Source of the DNA: DSCS01 sp035391585
Lineage (GTDB): Bacteria; Macinerneyibacteriota; Macinerneyibacteria; Macinerneyibacteriales; DSCS01
Reading direction: 5' to 3'
NCBI GenBank assembly: GCA_964574875.1
Contig: CAZNOX010000029.1
Location: 1 to 8,111, forward strand
Length of the DNA stretch: 8,111 nucleotides
The position numbers and the translations under genes were made by a program. The notes below the pieces were generated by a model. That model saw only the letters and a program-made list of their open reading frames with translations. It did no database searches and had not been told where the DNA came from. How positions within the stretch are numbered: the stretch's first letter is position 1; each line of letters opens with the position of its first letter. Positions 1 to 5,076 of the stretch are shown here, in pieces.

Positions 1-46
1 AGAAAATAATAAAAAAATTTCGATCAACTCTTATTTATTAACACTT

Positions 47-75
47 ATTATACACGGGGTGTCCCCGGCTTTCAA
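47..75 (-). promoter_or_regulatory. sigma70-type promoter reading leftwards out of the window
   Basis: On the minus strand a TTGAAA -35 box (75 to 70) is followed by exactly 17 bases and a perfect TATAAT -10 box (52 to 47). Transcription would start near position 40 and leave the window at position 1. The stretch from 1 to 50 is strikingly AT-rich compared with the flanking genes. The site lies just after the stop codon of the DUF4230 gene, so it should drive a separate gene or RNA beyond the left edge. The spacer contains a short hairpin (CGGGG at 55-59, CCCCG at 63-67). The layout matches the two other promoters in this window (ATTGAAA, 17-base spacer). Confidence 0.72.
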
Positions 76-83
76 TAACAAAA

Positions 84-704
84 TCACATCTCGTCTCTTG
101 CTGTGACAATAATGCTGATCCTGAACCCCGGAAAGAGCTTTTCCAGATATGACTGGATGGTGTCCACACCGGAAAACTCGGCTTTATCCAGGATCCGTTT
201 GTCCCTGGCGATTCTGTAAAGCCTGGACTTCCCGAAGGCCATGATCTGATTCCTCTCCTCCTCGCTGATGGAGAGCCAGAAGGTCTTGGATTCGTTCATA
301 AACCTGTAATCGATATCCGTGGCGATGAGTTCCGGAGCCGGCAGAGTCACGGTGATGGTCCTGTCACCCTTATTCAGAACAAAATCGCCGTCTTTCATCT
401 TCTTGAGGTCGAATCCCACGGTCATCTTTCCGCGGACAAGAAGATCCATCTCTTTATTGCCCACATAAACGGGAAAGGAGAGGATATTGACAAACTTTTC
501 TTTCCGGCTTTCCACAATGTCGGAGACATTGACTTCCAGGACAGCCAGCTTGAGGATCTCTTTGATATCATTAATGATCAGGGTGTTGATGATCTTCTCC
601 TCTTCACTGGCCACCGGTGTGGATTTCAGCTTCACAATATAGGCTAAGAGTAAGACGATGACCACAAGCTCAATGATAATGACAACAGTTTTAACCTTCC
701 CCAC
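84..704 (-). CDS. membrane-anchored DUF4230 family protein
   Basis: This 206-residue protein has one N-terminal membrane segment (about residues 6-24) and then a soluble domain that should lie outside the membrane. Residues about 40-200 have the pattern of DUF4230: a strand-rich region with 'GKMTVGFDLKKM' near 92-103 and 'ITVTLPAPEL' near 117-126, then a helical charged part and a C-terminal 'SIIVTAR' strand. The family has no established function. The start is GTG at 704, chosen because AAGGAG (715 to 710) sits five bases upstream; the ATG at 706 is out of frame. The start overlaps the end of murE by 14 bases, so it is the last gene of the lipoprotein-murE operon and is probably translationally coupled. 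An envelope role is inferred only from topology and neighbours. Confidence 0.85.
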   Translation of the reverse strand: MGKVKTVVIIIELVVIVLLLAYIVKLKSTPVASEEEKIINTLIINDIKEILKLAVLEVNVSDIVESRKEKFVNILSFPVYVGNKEMDLLVRGKMTVGFDLKKMKDGDFVLNKGDRTITVTLPAPELIATDIDYRFMNESKTFWLSISEEERNQIMAFGKSRLYRIARDKRILDKAEFSGVDTIQSYLEKLFPGFRISIIVTARDEM

Positions 705-2133
705 ATCCGCTCCTTTTGTTCAACAGGCGTTCCACGACATCTCTGTCATTATAAGGGACTTCATATCCGTCAAAGATCTGGAACCGCTCATGCCCTTTGC
801 CTGCTATTAATACCATATCGCCGTTCCCGGCTTTTTTCAAGGCTTCCCGGACGGCTTCTTGACGGTCCACGATCACGGTATAGGGGAACCCTTCTGCCAT
901 CCCCGTCTCCACCTCACGGCAGATCTGAAGGGGGTCCTCACTGTGGGGGTCGTCTGACGTGATGATCACATAATCGCTGAAGCGTGAAGCGATCCTTGCC
1001 ATCTCAGGCCGTTTTCCCCTGTCTCTGTCCCCGGTGCAGCCGAACACGGTGATCAGGCGGCCTCTCTTTTTCCCGGACAGGAGGGAGAGGACCTTTTCCA
1101 GGCTGTCCGGAGAGTGGGCATAATCGATGTAGATCTCCATGCCGCAACCTTCCACACGCTCAAGCCGCCCCGGGACACCGTTGAAACCCATGGCCCATTC
1201 CTTCCGCTGAAATCCTGCTGTCTTAAGCAGAAGGGCTGCAAGAACGGCATTATAGACGTTGAATTCCCCGGGCATCCCGAGCCTGACAACAGTTCCGTCT
1301 GACAAGGTGATGCGTGAGGCGTCTCCACTTTCCTCTTTGATAAAACGGCCCTCTCCGGCGTTCTGTCCGAAGCAGAGGACGTCCCGGCCCTTCAGGGACG
1401 CGTGCAGCTTTTTCCCCCAGGGGTCGTCACAGTTGACGACAGCCGCTCCGTCGTTGTAACAGGTAAACATCTTTTTTTTAGTCTCAAAGTAAGCCTCCAT
1501 GGAACGATGATAATCGAGATGGTCCCAGGAGAGGTTTGTAAACCCGGCTCCCTGGAAGCGCAGGCCGCGGATCCGGCCCTGATCCAGGGCATGAGAGGAG
1601 ACTTCCATGACACACAGGGTGTGTCCCGAAGAGGCGAGCTCCTCCAGCAGAGCGTAAAGATCATAGATGTCAGGGGTGGTGAGAAGGGAGCGCTTGAGAA
1701 ATCCGTTTTTGCCATAGACCCCCACCGTCCCGATATAAGCGGCTGCGGCTCCCTCTGCAAGGGCGGCTTCATAAAAAAAGAAAGCGGTGGTGGTCTTTCC
1801 CTTGGTTCCCGTGACACCCATGAGTCTGAGCCGGCTCAGGCTCCTCTCGTAGAGTCTGGGGAGGATGGTCTCTTCAAAGGCCGCTACAGACGGGACTGTC
1901 AAGGACGCGATACCGGGATAGGCCTTCTCTGTGACAACCCCGGCAGCCCCTCTTCTGAGAGCGTCCTGCACAAACGCTTCCCCATGGACGGCCCGTCCCT
2001 CTTTGACCACGAAGAGCGAGCCGGGGACACATCGCCGGGAATCCGAAGTGAGGACAAGAGGCTGCAGGGCCTCCTGCTCAAGGCCCCAGCTGATCCCTCC
2101 GCACTGGAGGAAGGTCTCCCTGTTAAGATCCAT
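691..2133 (-). CDS. murE: UDP-N-acetylmuramoyl-tripeptide synthetase (MurE)
   Basis: MurE is the cytoplasmic ATP-dependent ligase that adds the third, diamino residue of the stem peptide to UDP-MurNAc-L-Ala-D-Glu. The 480 residues match the family length and contain all three Mur-ligase domains. Visible motifs are the N-terminal 'DSRRCVPGSLF' (31-41), the P-loop 'GVTGTKGKTTT' (106-116), 'TTPD' (152-155), 'MEVSSHALDQGR' (176-187), and 'YHRSMEAY' followed by K219, which aligns with the carbamylated lysine. They continue with 'PGRLE' (321-325), 'IDYAHSPDSL' (336-345), 'GCTGDRDRGKRPEM' (365-378) and 'GKGHE' (445-449). The loop that reads DNPR in diaminopimelate-adding enzymes is DDPH here (394-397), so L-ornithine or L-lysine is the likelier substrate (inference). 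The ATG at 2133 is chosen over the one at 2169 because GAGGAG lies ten bases before it and family homology begins there. It overlaps the lipoprotein gene by 11 bases and the DUF4230 gene by 14. Confidence 0.96.
   Translation of the reverse strand: MDLNRETFLQCGGISWGLEQEALQPLVLTSDSRRCVPGSLFVVKEGRAVHGEAFVQDALRRGAAGVVTEKAYPGIASLTVPSVAAFEETILPRLYERSLSRLRLMGVTGTKGKTTTAFFFYEAALAEGAAAAYIGTVGVYGKNGFLKRSLLTTPDIYDLYALLEELASSGHTLCVMEVSSHALDQGRIRGLRFQGAGFTNLSWDHLDYHRSMEAYFETKKKMFTCYNDGAAVVNCDDPWGKKLHASLKGRDVLCFGQNAGEGRFIKEESGDASRITLSDGTVVRLGMPGEFNVYNAVLAALLLKTAGFQRKEWAMGFNGVPGRLERVEGCGMEIYIDYAHSPDSLEKVLSLLSGKKRGRLITVFGCTGDRDRGKRPEMARIASRFSDYVIITSDDPHSEDPLQICREVETGMAEGFPYTVIVDRQEAVREALKKAGNGDMVLIAGKGHERFQIFDGYEVPYNDRDVVERLLNKRSGCGEG
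710..715 (-). promoter_or_regulatory. Shine-Dalgarno site fixing the GTG start of the DUF4230 gene
   Basis: AAGGAG on the minus strand lies five bases before the GTG at 704 and inside the last codons of murE. It makes the GTG, rather than the out-of-frame ATG two bases upstream, the likely start. Confidence 0.75.
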
Positions 2134-3466
2134 CAGCTTTGAGCTCCTCGCGCAGGACCTTTTTGGCATTATACTTTTCAGGGATAAAGAAGATATTCTT
2201 TTTCAGAAAGGCTTTATAATCGGCTGGCCGGATATTCTTCTTGATGAGAGCCGCCGCTTCAAGACAGGCTTCCGTGTCGTCCAGCGTCATCATATAGGGA
2301 TAGCGTTTAAAGACTGTCCCCAGGACCTCCTGCGCTGATACGGGGTCTCCTTTTTCAAAATAGAGACGCCCCAGGAAGAGAAGAGTCTCCACCTGCAGGA
2401 GCTCGTTCTCCTTCCCTTTGATAATCGTCCGGGCCACCTGTTCTGTGAGATTTTCTGTATCCGCTTTCAGGTAATCCAGCTTCATCGCCTCGATCTCCTT
2501 GAGCTTCTCCAGGGCTTTCATGGTCACGTCCACATCATTATCCGTCTCCACAGGATAGGAGTAGATGAGCTCCTTAAAGGTCTCCACGGCTGTTTTGAAC
2601 TGGTTTCTGTCCATCTCGATGCGGCCCCTGTAATAGAGGACTGTGGTGTGAACCGGCGAATAGATATGCTGCCTCAGCATCTCCGTGAAGAAGATGAGGG
2701 CCCAGTCGGCAGCGGTCCTGTTTTCACGGCTTATCTCATAGATCCTTTCCAGGGCCATGAGGCCGTAATCATACTTGACCCCGCTTCCGTTCTCCCAATA
2801 GTATCCCGAGTAACGCAGAACCGTTCTCTGATAGTTTTCTATGGAACTTTTGATCCCGAACAGAGGCTCGCTGAGCTCTCCCATGTTGAACTGAGCTTCA
2901 GCCAGCACATGCCCCATGGTATCATTGAGAAGATAATGCTCGTCGAGATAATGGGCATACTTCTTATGGATCCGGCTGTACTCCCAGTAGGCCATGGGGA
3001 CATCTTCATAATAATACTGATAGATCTGGGCGATGAGAAGATGGGCCAGAGGGGCAATATGAAAACTGTAACCCTCTTTATTGGAGAGGGGGCTGACGGT
3101 TTCCTCGGGATACCGGTCCACGATCTCTTCAAACAGGGCTTTGGCCTGTTCATAGTCACCCATATCCAGGTAAAGTTTACCGGCCATAAAGAGCGCGTCA
3201 TCGGCATAACGGGAGTCCGGGAATTTCTCAGCAAGCATGAGAAACTTGCTCCCCACATCATCCACCACATCACGCACAAAAGTCCCCTCTTCCCACATGG
3301 AATCGTATTGCGCCACATAATACTTAAAATAAGGGACGATGTCCGAAGAATCGATCAAAACCGGCTCCACCGCCGGAGCCCGGCGTCCGGAAGAGGATTC
3401 CTCCGGCTGACGCGCACAAGCTGCGAAAAGAGCGATGGAGAGGATGACGGGAAAAACACGCTTCAT
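2123..3466 (-). CDS. TPR-repeat lipoprotein
   Basis: This 447-residue protein begins with a lipoprotein signal peptide: K2-R3, a hydrophobic core, then the lipobox 'LFAAC' with the acylated cysteine at residue 17. A short polar linker (18-40) follows, so the mature protein should be tethered to a membrane outside the cytoplasm. The rest is helical and resembles tetratricopeptide repeats of the BamD/YbgF type. The clearest units end in an 'F/YxxYP'-like turn: about residues 92-120 (with 'GDYEQAKALFEEIV'), 279-305 ('FKTAVETFKELIYSYP') and 364-390 ('GDPVSAQEVLGTVFKRYP'). Such repeats usually bind partner proteins; no catalytic motif is visible. The start is ATG 3466, with GAGG five bases upstream and its own promoter. 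It is the first gene of the operon with murE and overlaps it by 11 bases. A role in envelope assembly is inferred from that context only. Confidence 0.85.
   Translation of the reverse strand: MKRVFPVILSIALFAACARQPEESSSGRRAPAVEPVLIDSSDIVPYFKYYVAQYDSMWEEGTFVRDVVDDVGSKFLMLAEKFPDSRYADDALFMAGKLYLDMGDYEQAKALFEEIVDRYPEETVSPLSNKEGYSFHIAPLAHLLIAQIYQYYYEDVPMAYWEYSRIHKKYAHYLDEHYLLNDTMGHVLAEAQFNMGELSEPLFGIKSSIENYQRTVLRYSGYYWENGSGVKYDYGLMALERIYEISRENRTAADWALIFFTEMLRQHIYSPVHTTVLYYRGRIEMDRNQFKTAVETFKELIYSYPVETDNDVDVTMKALEKLKEIEAMKLDYLKADTENLTEQVARTIIKGKENELLQVETLLFLGRLYFEKGDPVSAQEVLGTVFKRYPYMMTLDDTEACLEAAALIKKNIRPADYKAFLKKNIFFIPEKYNAKKVLREELKADGS
2144..2149 (-). promoter_or_regulatory. Shine-Dalgarno site for murE
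   Basis: GAGGAG on the minus strand lies ten bases before the ATG at 2133, within the 3' end of the lipoprotein gene. The alternative in-frame ATG at 2169 has no purine-rich site upstream. Confidence 0.6.
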
Positions 3467-3498
3467 CTTTACCTCTTCCTCTTGTCTGGTCTTTTCAC

Positions 3499-3527
3499 AC
3501 TATACTCCACTTTAAGCACCTTTTCAA
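3499..3527 (-). promoter_or_regulatory. promoter of the lipoprotein-murE-DUF4230 operon
   Basis: On the minus strand TTGAAA (3527 to 3522), a 17-base spacer and TATAGT (3504 to 3499) form a good sigma70-type promoter. The predicted start is near 3492, giving a leader of about 25 bases before the ATG at 3466. Its hexamers and spacing are identical to those of the divergent promoter at 3545-3573. Confidence 0.75.
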
Positions 3528-3551
3528 TGATTACTCATCCGCTATTGAAAA
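3521..3551. repeat. 8-bp inverted repeat linking the divergent -35 boxes
   Basis: TTTTCAAT (3521-3528) and ATTGAAAA (3544-3551) are perfect inverted copies separated by 15 bases. Each arm contains the -35 box of one of the two outward-facing promoters, so the control region is close to symmetric about position 3536. This may only reflect two similar promoters, or it may be an operator read by a dimeric regulator; the sequence does not decide. The inner 15 bases also carry a small ATGA/TCAT inverted pair at 3527-3538. Confidence 0.6.
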
Positions 3552-3573
3552 CTCTCGAAAAGTGTCGTATAGT
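3545..3573 (+). promoter_or_regulatory. promoter of the nfeD-slipin operon
   Basis: TTGAAA (3545-3550), a 17-base spacer and TATAGT (3568-3573) form a good sigma70-type promoter. The start of transcription should be near 3580, only about 15 bases before the ATG at 3595, so the leader is barely long enough to hold the ribosome-binding site. Confidence 0.77.
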
Positions 3574-3583
3574 AAAATCGACT

Positions 3584-3588
3584 GGAGG
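3584..3588 (+). promoter_or_regulatory. Shine-Dalgarno site for the NfeD-domain gene
   Basis: GGAGG lies six bases before the ATG at 3595 and fixes that start. The longer reading frame from GTG 3562 begins upstream of the predicted transcription start and cannot be used from this promoter. Confidence 0.8.
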
Positions 3589-3594
3589 TTAGAT

Positions 3595-3933
3595 ATGGAG
3601 TTAGATGTTCATTTTCTCAACTTGCTCTTTCAGCTTTTCAGCCAGGGGTTCATTGTGACCGCCACGGTGATCTTTCTTCTCATTGCAGCAGTGGGAATCA
3701 TCCTGGCTGTCAAAGCCCATAAAAGAACCACGCAGACAGGGATCGAGGGAATGCTCGAAGCCAGGGGACTGGCCCGGACATCGGTGTCAGACAAAGGCGG
3801 CCTGGTCTTTGTCCATGGAGAGATCTGGCATGCTGTGAGCAGGACCCCGATCAGGAAGGGGCAGAAAGTCGCTGTCAAAGGAATGAAAGATATGGTCCTG
3901 ATCGTGGAAGAAACGGATCATACGATCCTGTAA
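3595..3933 (+). CDS. short NfeD-domain membrane protein (slipin partner)
   Basis: This 112-residue protein has one membrane segment (about residues 18-40), then a soluble C-terminal domain with the NfeD OB-fold pattern. 'GMLEARGLARTSVS' (52-65), 'GLVFVHGEIWHAVS' (69-82) and 'IRKGQKVAVKGMKDMVLIV' (86-104) are typical of it. It is the short form of the family (NfeD1b type): the N-terminal ClpP-like serine protease and the multi-helix membrane domain of long NfeD proteins are absent. NfeD proteins are nearly always encoded next to an SPFH/slipin gene, and the two products are thought to act together at the membrane. Here the slipin gene follows after nine bases. The gene has its own promoter and a strong ribosome-binding site. 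Confidence 0.9.
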   Translation: MELDVHFLNLLFQLFSQGFIVTATVIFLLIAAVGIILAVKAHKRTTQTGIEGMLEARGLARTSVSDKGGLVFVHGEIWHAVSRTPIRKGQKVAVKGMKDMVLIVEETDHTIL

Positions 3934-3939
3934 GGAGGT
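3932..3939 (+). promoter_or_regulatory. full-length Shine-Dalgarno site overlapping a stop codon
   Basis: AAGGAGGT overlaps the TAA stop of the NfeD-domain gene (3931-3933) and lies three bases before the slipin ATG at 3943. The overlap suggests that ribosomes finishing the first gene can restart on the second. Confidence 0.75.
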
Positions 3940-3942
3940 CTT

Positions 3943-4683
3943 ATGTTTATCTATGTTGTCCTGTTTATCATTCTCATTCTTCTTCCGTCCATGTTCCGTG
4001 TCATCCGTGAATATGAACGGGCCGTTATCTTCAGGCTGGGACGGATCATCCCCGTTAAGGGACCGGGCCTGATCTTCCTGTTCCCGGTTCTTGATAAGAT
4101 GGAGCGGGTCAGCCTCCGGCTTCTGGCCATCGATGTCCCGGAACAGGATGTCATCACACGGGACAATGTCTCGGTGCGGGTGAATGCCGTGGTCTATCTC
4201 CGTGTGGTCGACCCCATCAAAGCCGTGATCGAAGTCAAAAACTATGTCTATACGACCCAGCAGCTGGCCCAGACCACACTGCGAAGCGTTCTGGGACAAG
4301 TGGAACTGGATGAACTGCTCTCCCAGAGGGACAAGATCAATGACGAACTCCAGACCATCCTGGATCAGCTTACCGATCCCTGGGGCGTCAAAGTGACCGC
4401 TGTGGAGATCAAGCATGTGGACCTGCCCCAGGAGATGCAGCGCGCCATGGCTCGTCAGGCTGAAGCTGAACGTATCCGAAGAGCCAAGATCATCAATGCC
4501 CAGGGAGAAGAGCAGGCGGCTGAAAAGCTGGCCCAGGCTTCCGAGATGCTGACCAAATCCCCCATGTCGCTCCAGCTGCGCTATCTGCAGACCCTGAACG
4601 ATATTGCTTCGGAAAACAACTCCACCATCGTCTTTCCCATCCCCCTGGATCTCATCAAACCGTTTCTCAAAAAAGAGAAATAG
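3943..4683 (+). CDS. slipin (stomatin-like SPFH/Band 7 protein)
   Basis: Slipins are membrane-anchored scaffold proteins that form large oligomers and are linked to membrane microdomains; their exact role in bacteria is unsettled. The 246 residues show an N-terminal hydrophobic anchor (1-16) and the SPFH domain with 'EYERAVIFRLGR' (23-34), 'KGPGLIFLFPVLDKM' (39-53) and 'ITRDNVSVRVNAVVYLRV' (71-88). After 'TTLRSVLGQVELDELLSQRD' (111-130) comes a charged helical stretch, 'QRAMARQAEAERIRRAKIINAQGE' split across about 166-189, that would form the coiled-coil oligomerisation region. The C-terminus keeps the short hydrophobic segment 'STIVFPIPLDLIKPF' (227-241) typical of stomatins. The gene follows its NfeD partner in the same operon and ends in a strong terminator. 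Length and motifs are complete; stomatin-type slipin is a safer label than QmcA or HflK/C. Confidence 0.94.
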   Translation: MFIYVVLFIILILLPSMFRVIREYERAVIFRLGRIIPVKGPGLIFLFPVLDKMERVSLRLLAIDVPEQDVITRDNVSVRVNAVVYLRVVDPIKAVIEVKNYVYTTQQLAQTTLRSVLGQVELDELLSQRDKINDELQTILDQLTDPWGVKVTAVEIKHVDLPQEMQRAMARQAEAERIRRAKIINAQGEEQAAEKLAQASEMLTKSPMSLQLRYLQTLNDIASENNSTIVFPIPLDLIKPFLKKEK

Positions 4684-4692
4684 AGTCTGGAC

Positions 4693-4719
4693 AAGGCGCC
4701 TTCGGGCGCCTTTCTCTTT
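4693..4719 (+). terminator. intrinsic terminator with UUCG tetraloop after the slipin gene
   Basis: AAGGCGCC (4693-4700) pairs perfectly with GGCGCCTT (4705-4712) around a TTCG loop, giving an 8-bp stem closed by the very stable C(UUCG)G loop. The stem runs into a T-rich tail (TTTCTCTTT, 4711-4719). It lies ten bases after the slipin stop codon. The reverse strand lacks a T-tract, so it should act on plus-strand transcription only. Confidence 0.92.
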
Positions 4720-4772
4720 GAAACTTTTTCCCCTGTCCGTCTGTCTTTTTTGAAACCGATAAGGGGGTTGTT

Positions 4773-5075
4773 ATGAGAACACTTTTTGCATTAGCCCTGG
4801 GCCTGGCCGTTGTCCTGATTCTCTTCCCGGCGCTTTTCTCCGCCTTCTTTTTCGGCGGGATCCTCACCTTTTTGATCTTTTTTTTCGTGGCTGTTTTCCT
4901 GGTCCGGCTGCTGGCCTCCCTCTTCTCTCTTCTGGCGGTCTTCCTTTTTATCCCTCTGGCCGCTCTACTCGGTATTTTTATCCCCGTTCTTCTTCCCTTT
5001 CTTCTTCTCTACTTTATCTGTGCCCTCTTTTTCGGCCTGTTCCGGAAGCGGACCCCCTCCGGGGAACAGCCCTAG
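4773..5075 (+). CDS. small Phe/Leu-rich integral membrane protein, unknown function
   Basis: I do not recognise this 100-residue protein. Nearly all of residues 4-90 is hydrophobic; by my count there are about 26 Leu and 20 Phe, and the only charged residues are R2, R45, the 'RKR' at 91-93 and E98. It probably forms three or four membrane passes (about 4-27, 29-44, 47-70, 71-90), with short basic ends placed by the positive-inside rule. AAGGGGG lies five bases before the ATG, a usable ribosome-binding site. It starts 89 bases after the slipin stop, beyond the terminator, and no convincing -10 box is visible in the gap. Its stop is one base from the stop of the convergent CcdA-type gene. Base composition makes a chance frame possible, but the start signals and the absence of any alternative gene support it as real. 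Confidence 0.62.
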   Translation: MRTLFALALGLAVVLILFPALFSAFFFGGILTFLIFFFVAVFLVRLLASLFSLLAVFLFIPLAALLGIFIPVLLPFLLLYFICALFFGLFRKRTPSGEQP

Positions 5076-5076
5076 G

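Noticed and set aside
55..67. Hairpin CGGGG-TGT-CCCCG as a terminator for the DUF4230 operon
   Set aside because: The stem is only 5 bp and is not followed by a T-tract on either strand; it lies in the spacer of a good promoter instead.
1402..2142. Plus-strand reading frame of 246 codons opposite murE
   Set aside because: MurE on the other strand is complete with all family motifs; the antisense frame is a composition by-product with no ribosome-binding site or domain.
2131..2169. Longer murE start at ATG 2169
   Set aside because: No ribosome-binding site precedes it and the 12 extra residues are not part of the family; ATG 2133 has GAGGAG upstream.
2648..3592. Long plus-strand reading frame (314 codons) opposite the TPR lipoprotein gene
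   Set aside because: It lies antisense to a convincing gene with signal peptide and repeats, runs through the divergent promoter region, and its translation shows no recognisable domain.
3562..3594. Longer NfeD start at GTG 3562
   Set aside because: It lies upstream of the -10 box and predicted transcription start; ATG 3595 has a strong GGAGG six bases before it.
3787..4416. Minus-strand reading frame of 209 codons opposite the NfeD and slipin genes
   Set aside because: It spans two well-supported plus-strand genes; its Asp/His-rich translation is what the reverse complement of those codons would give.
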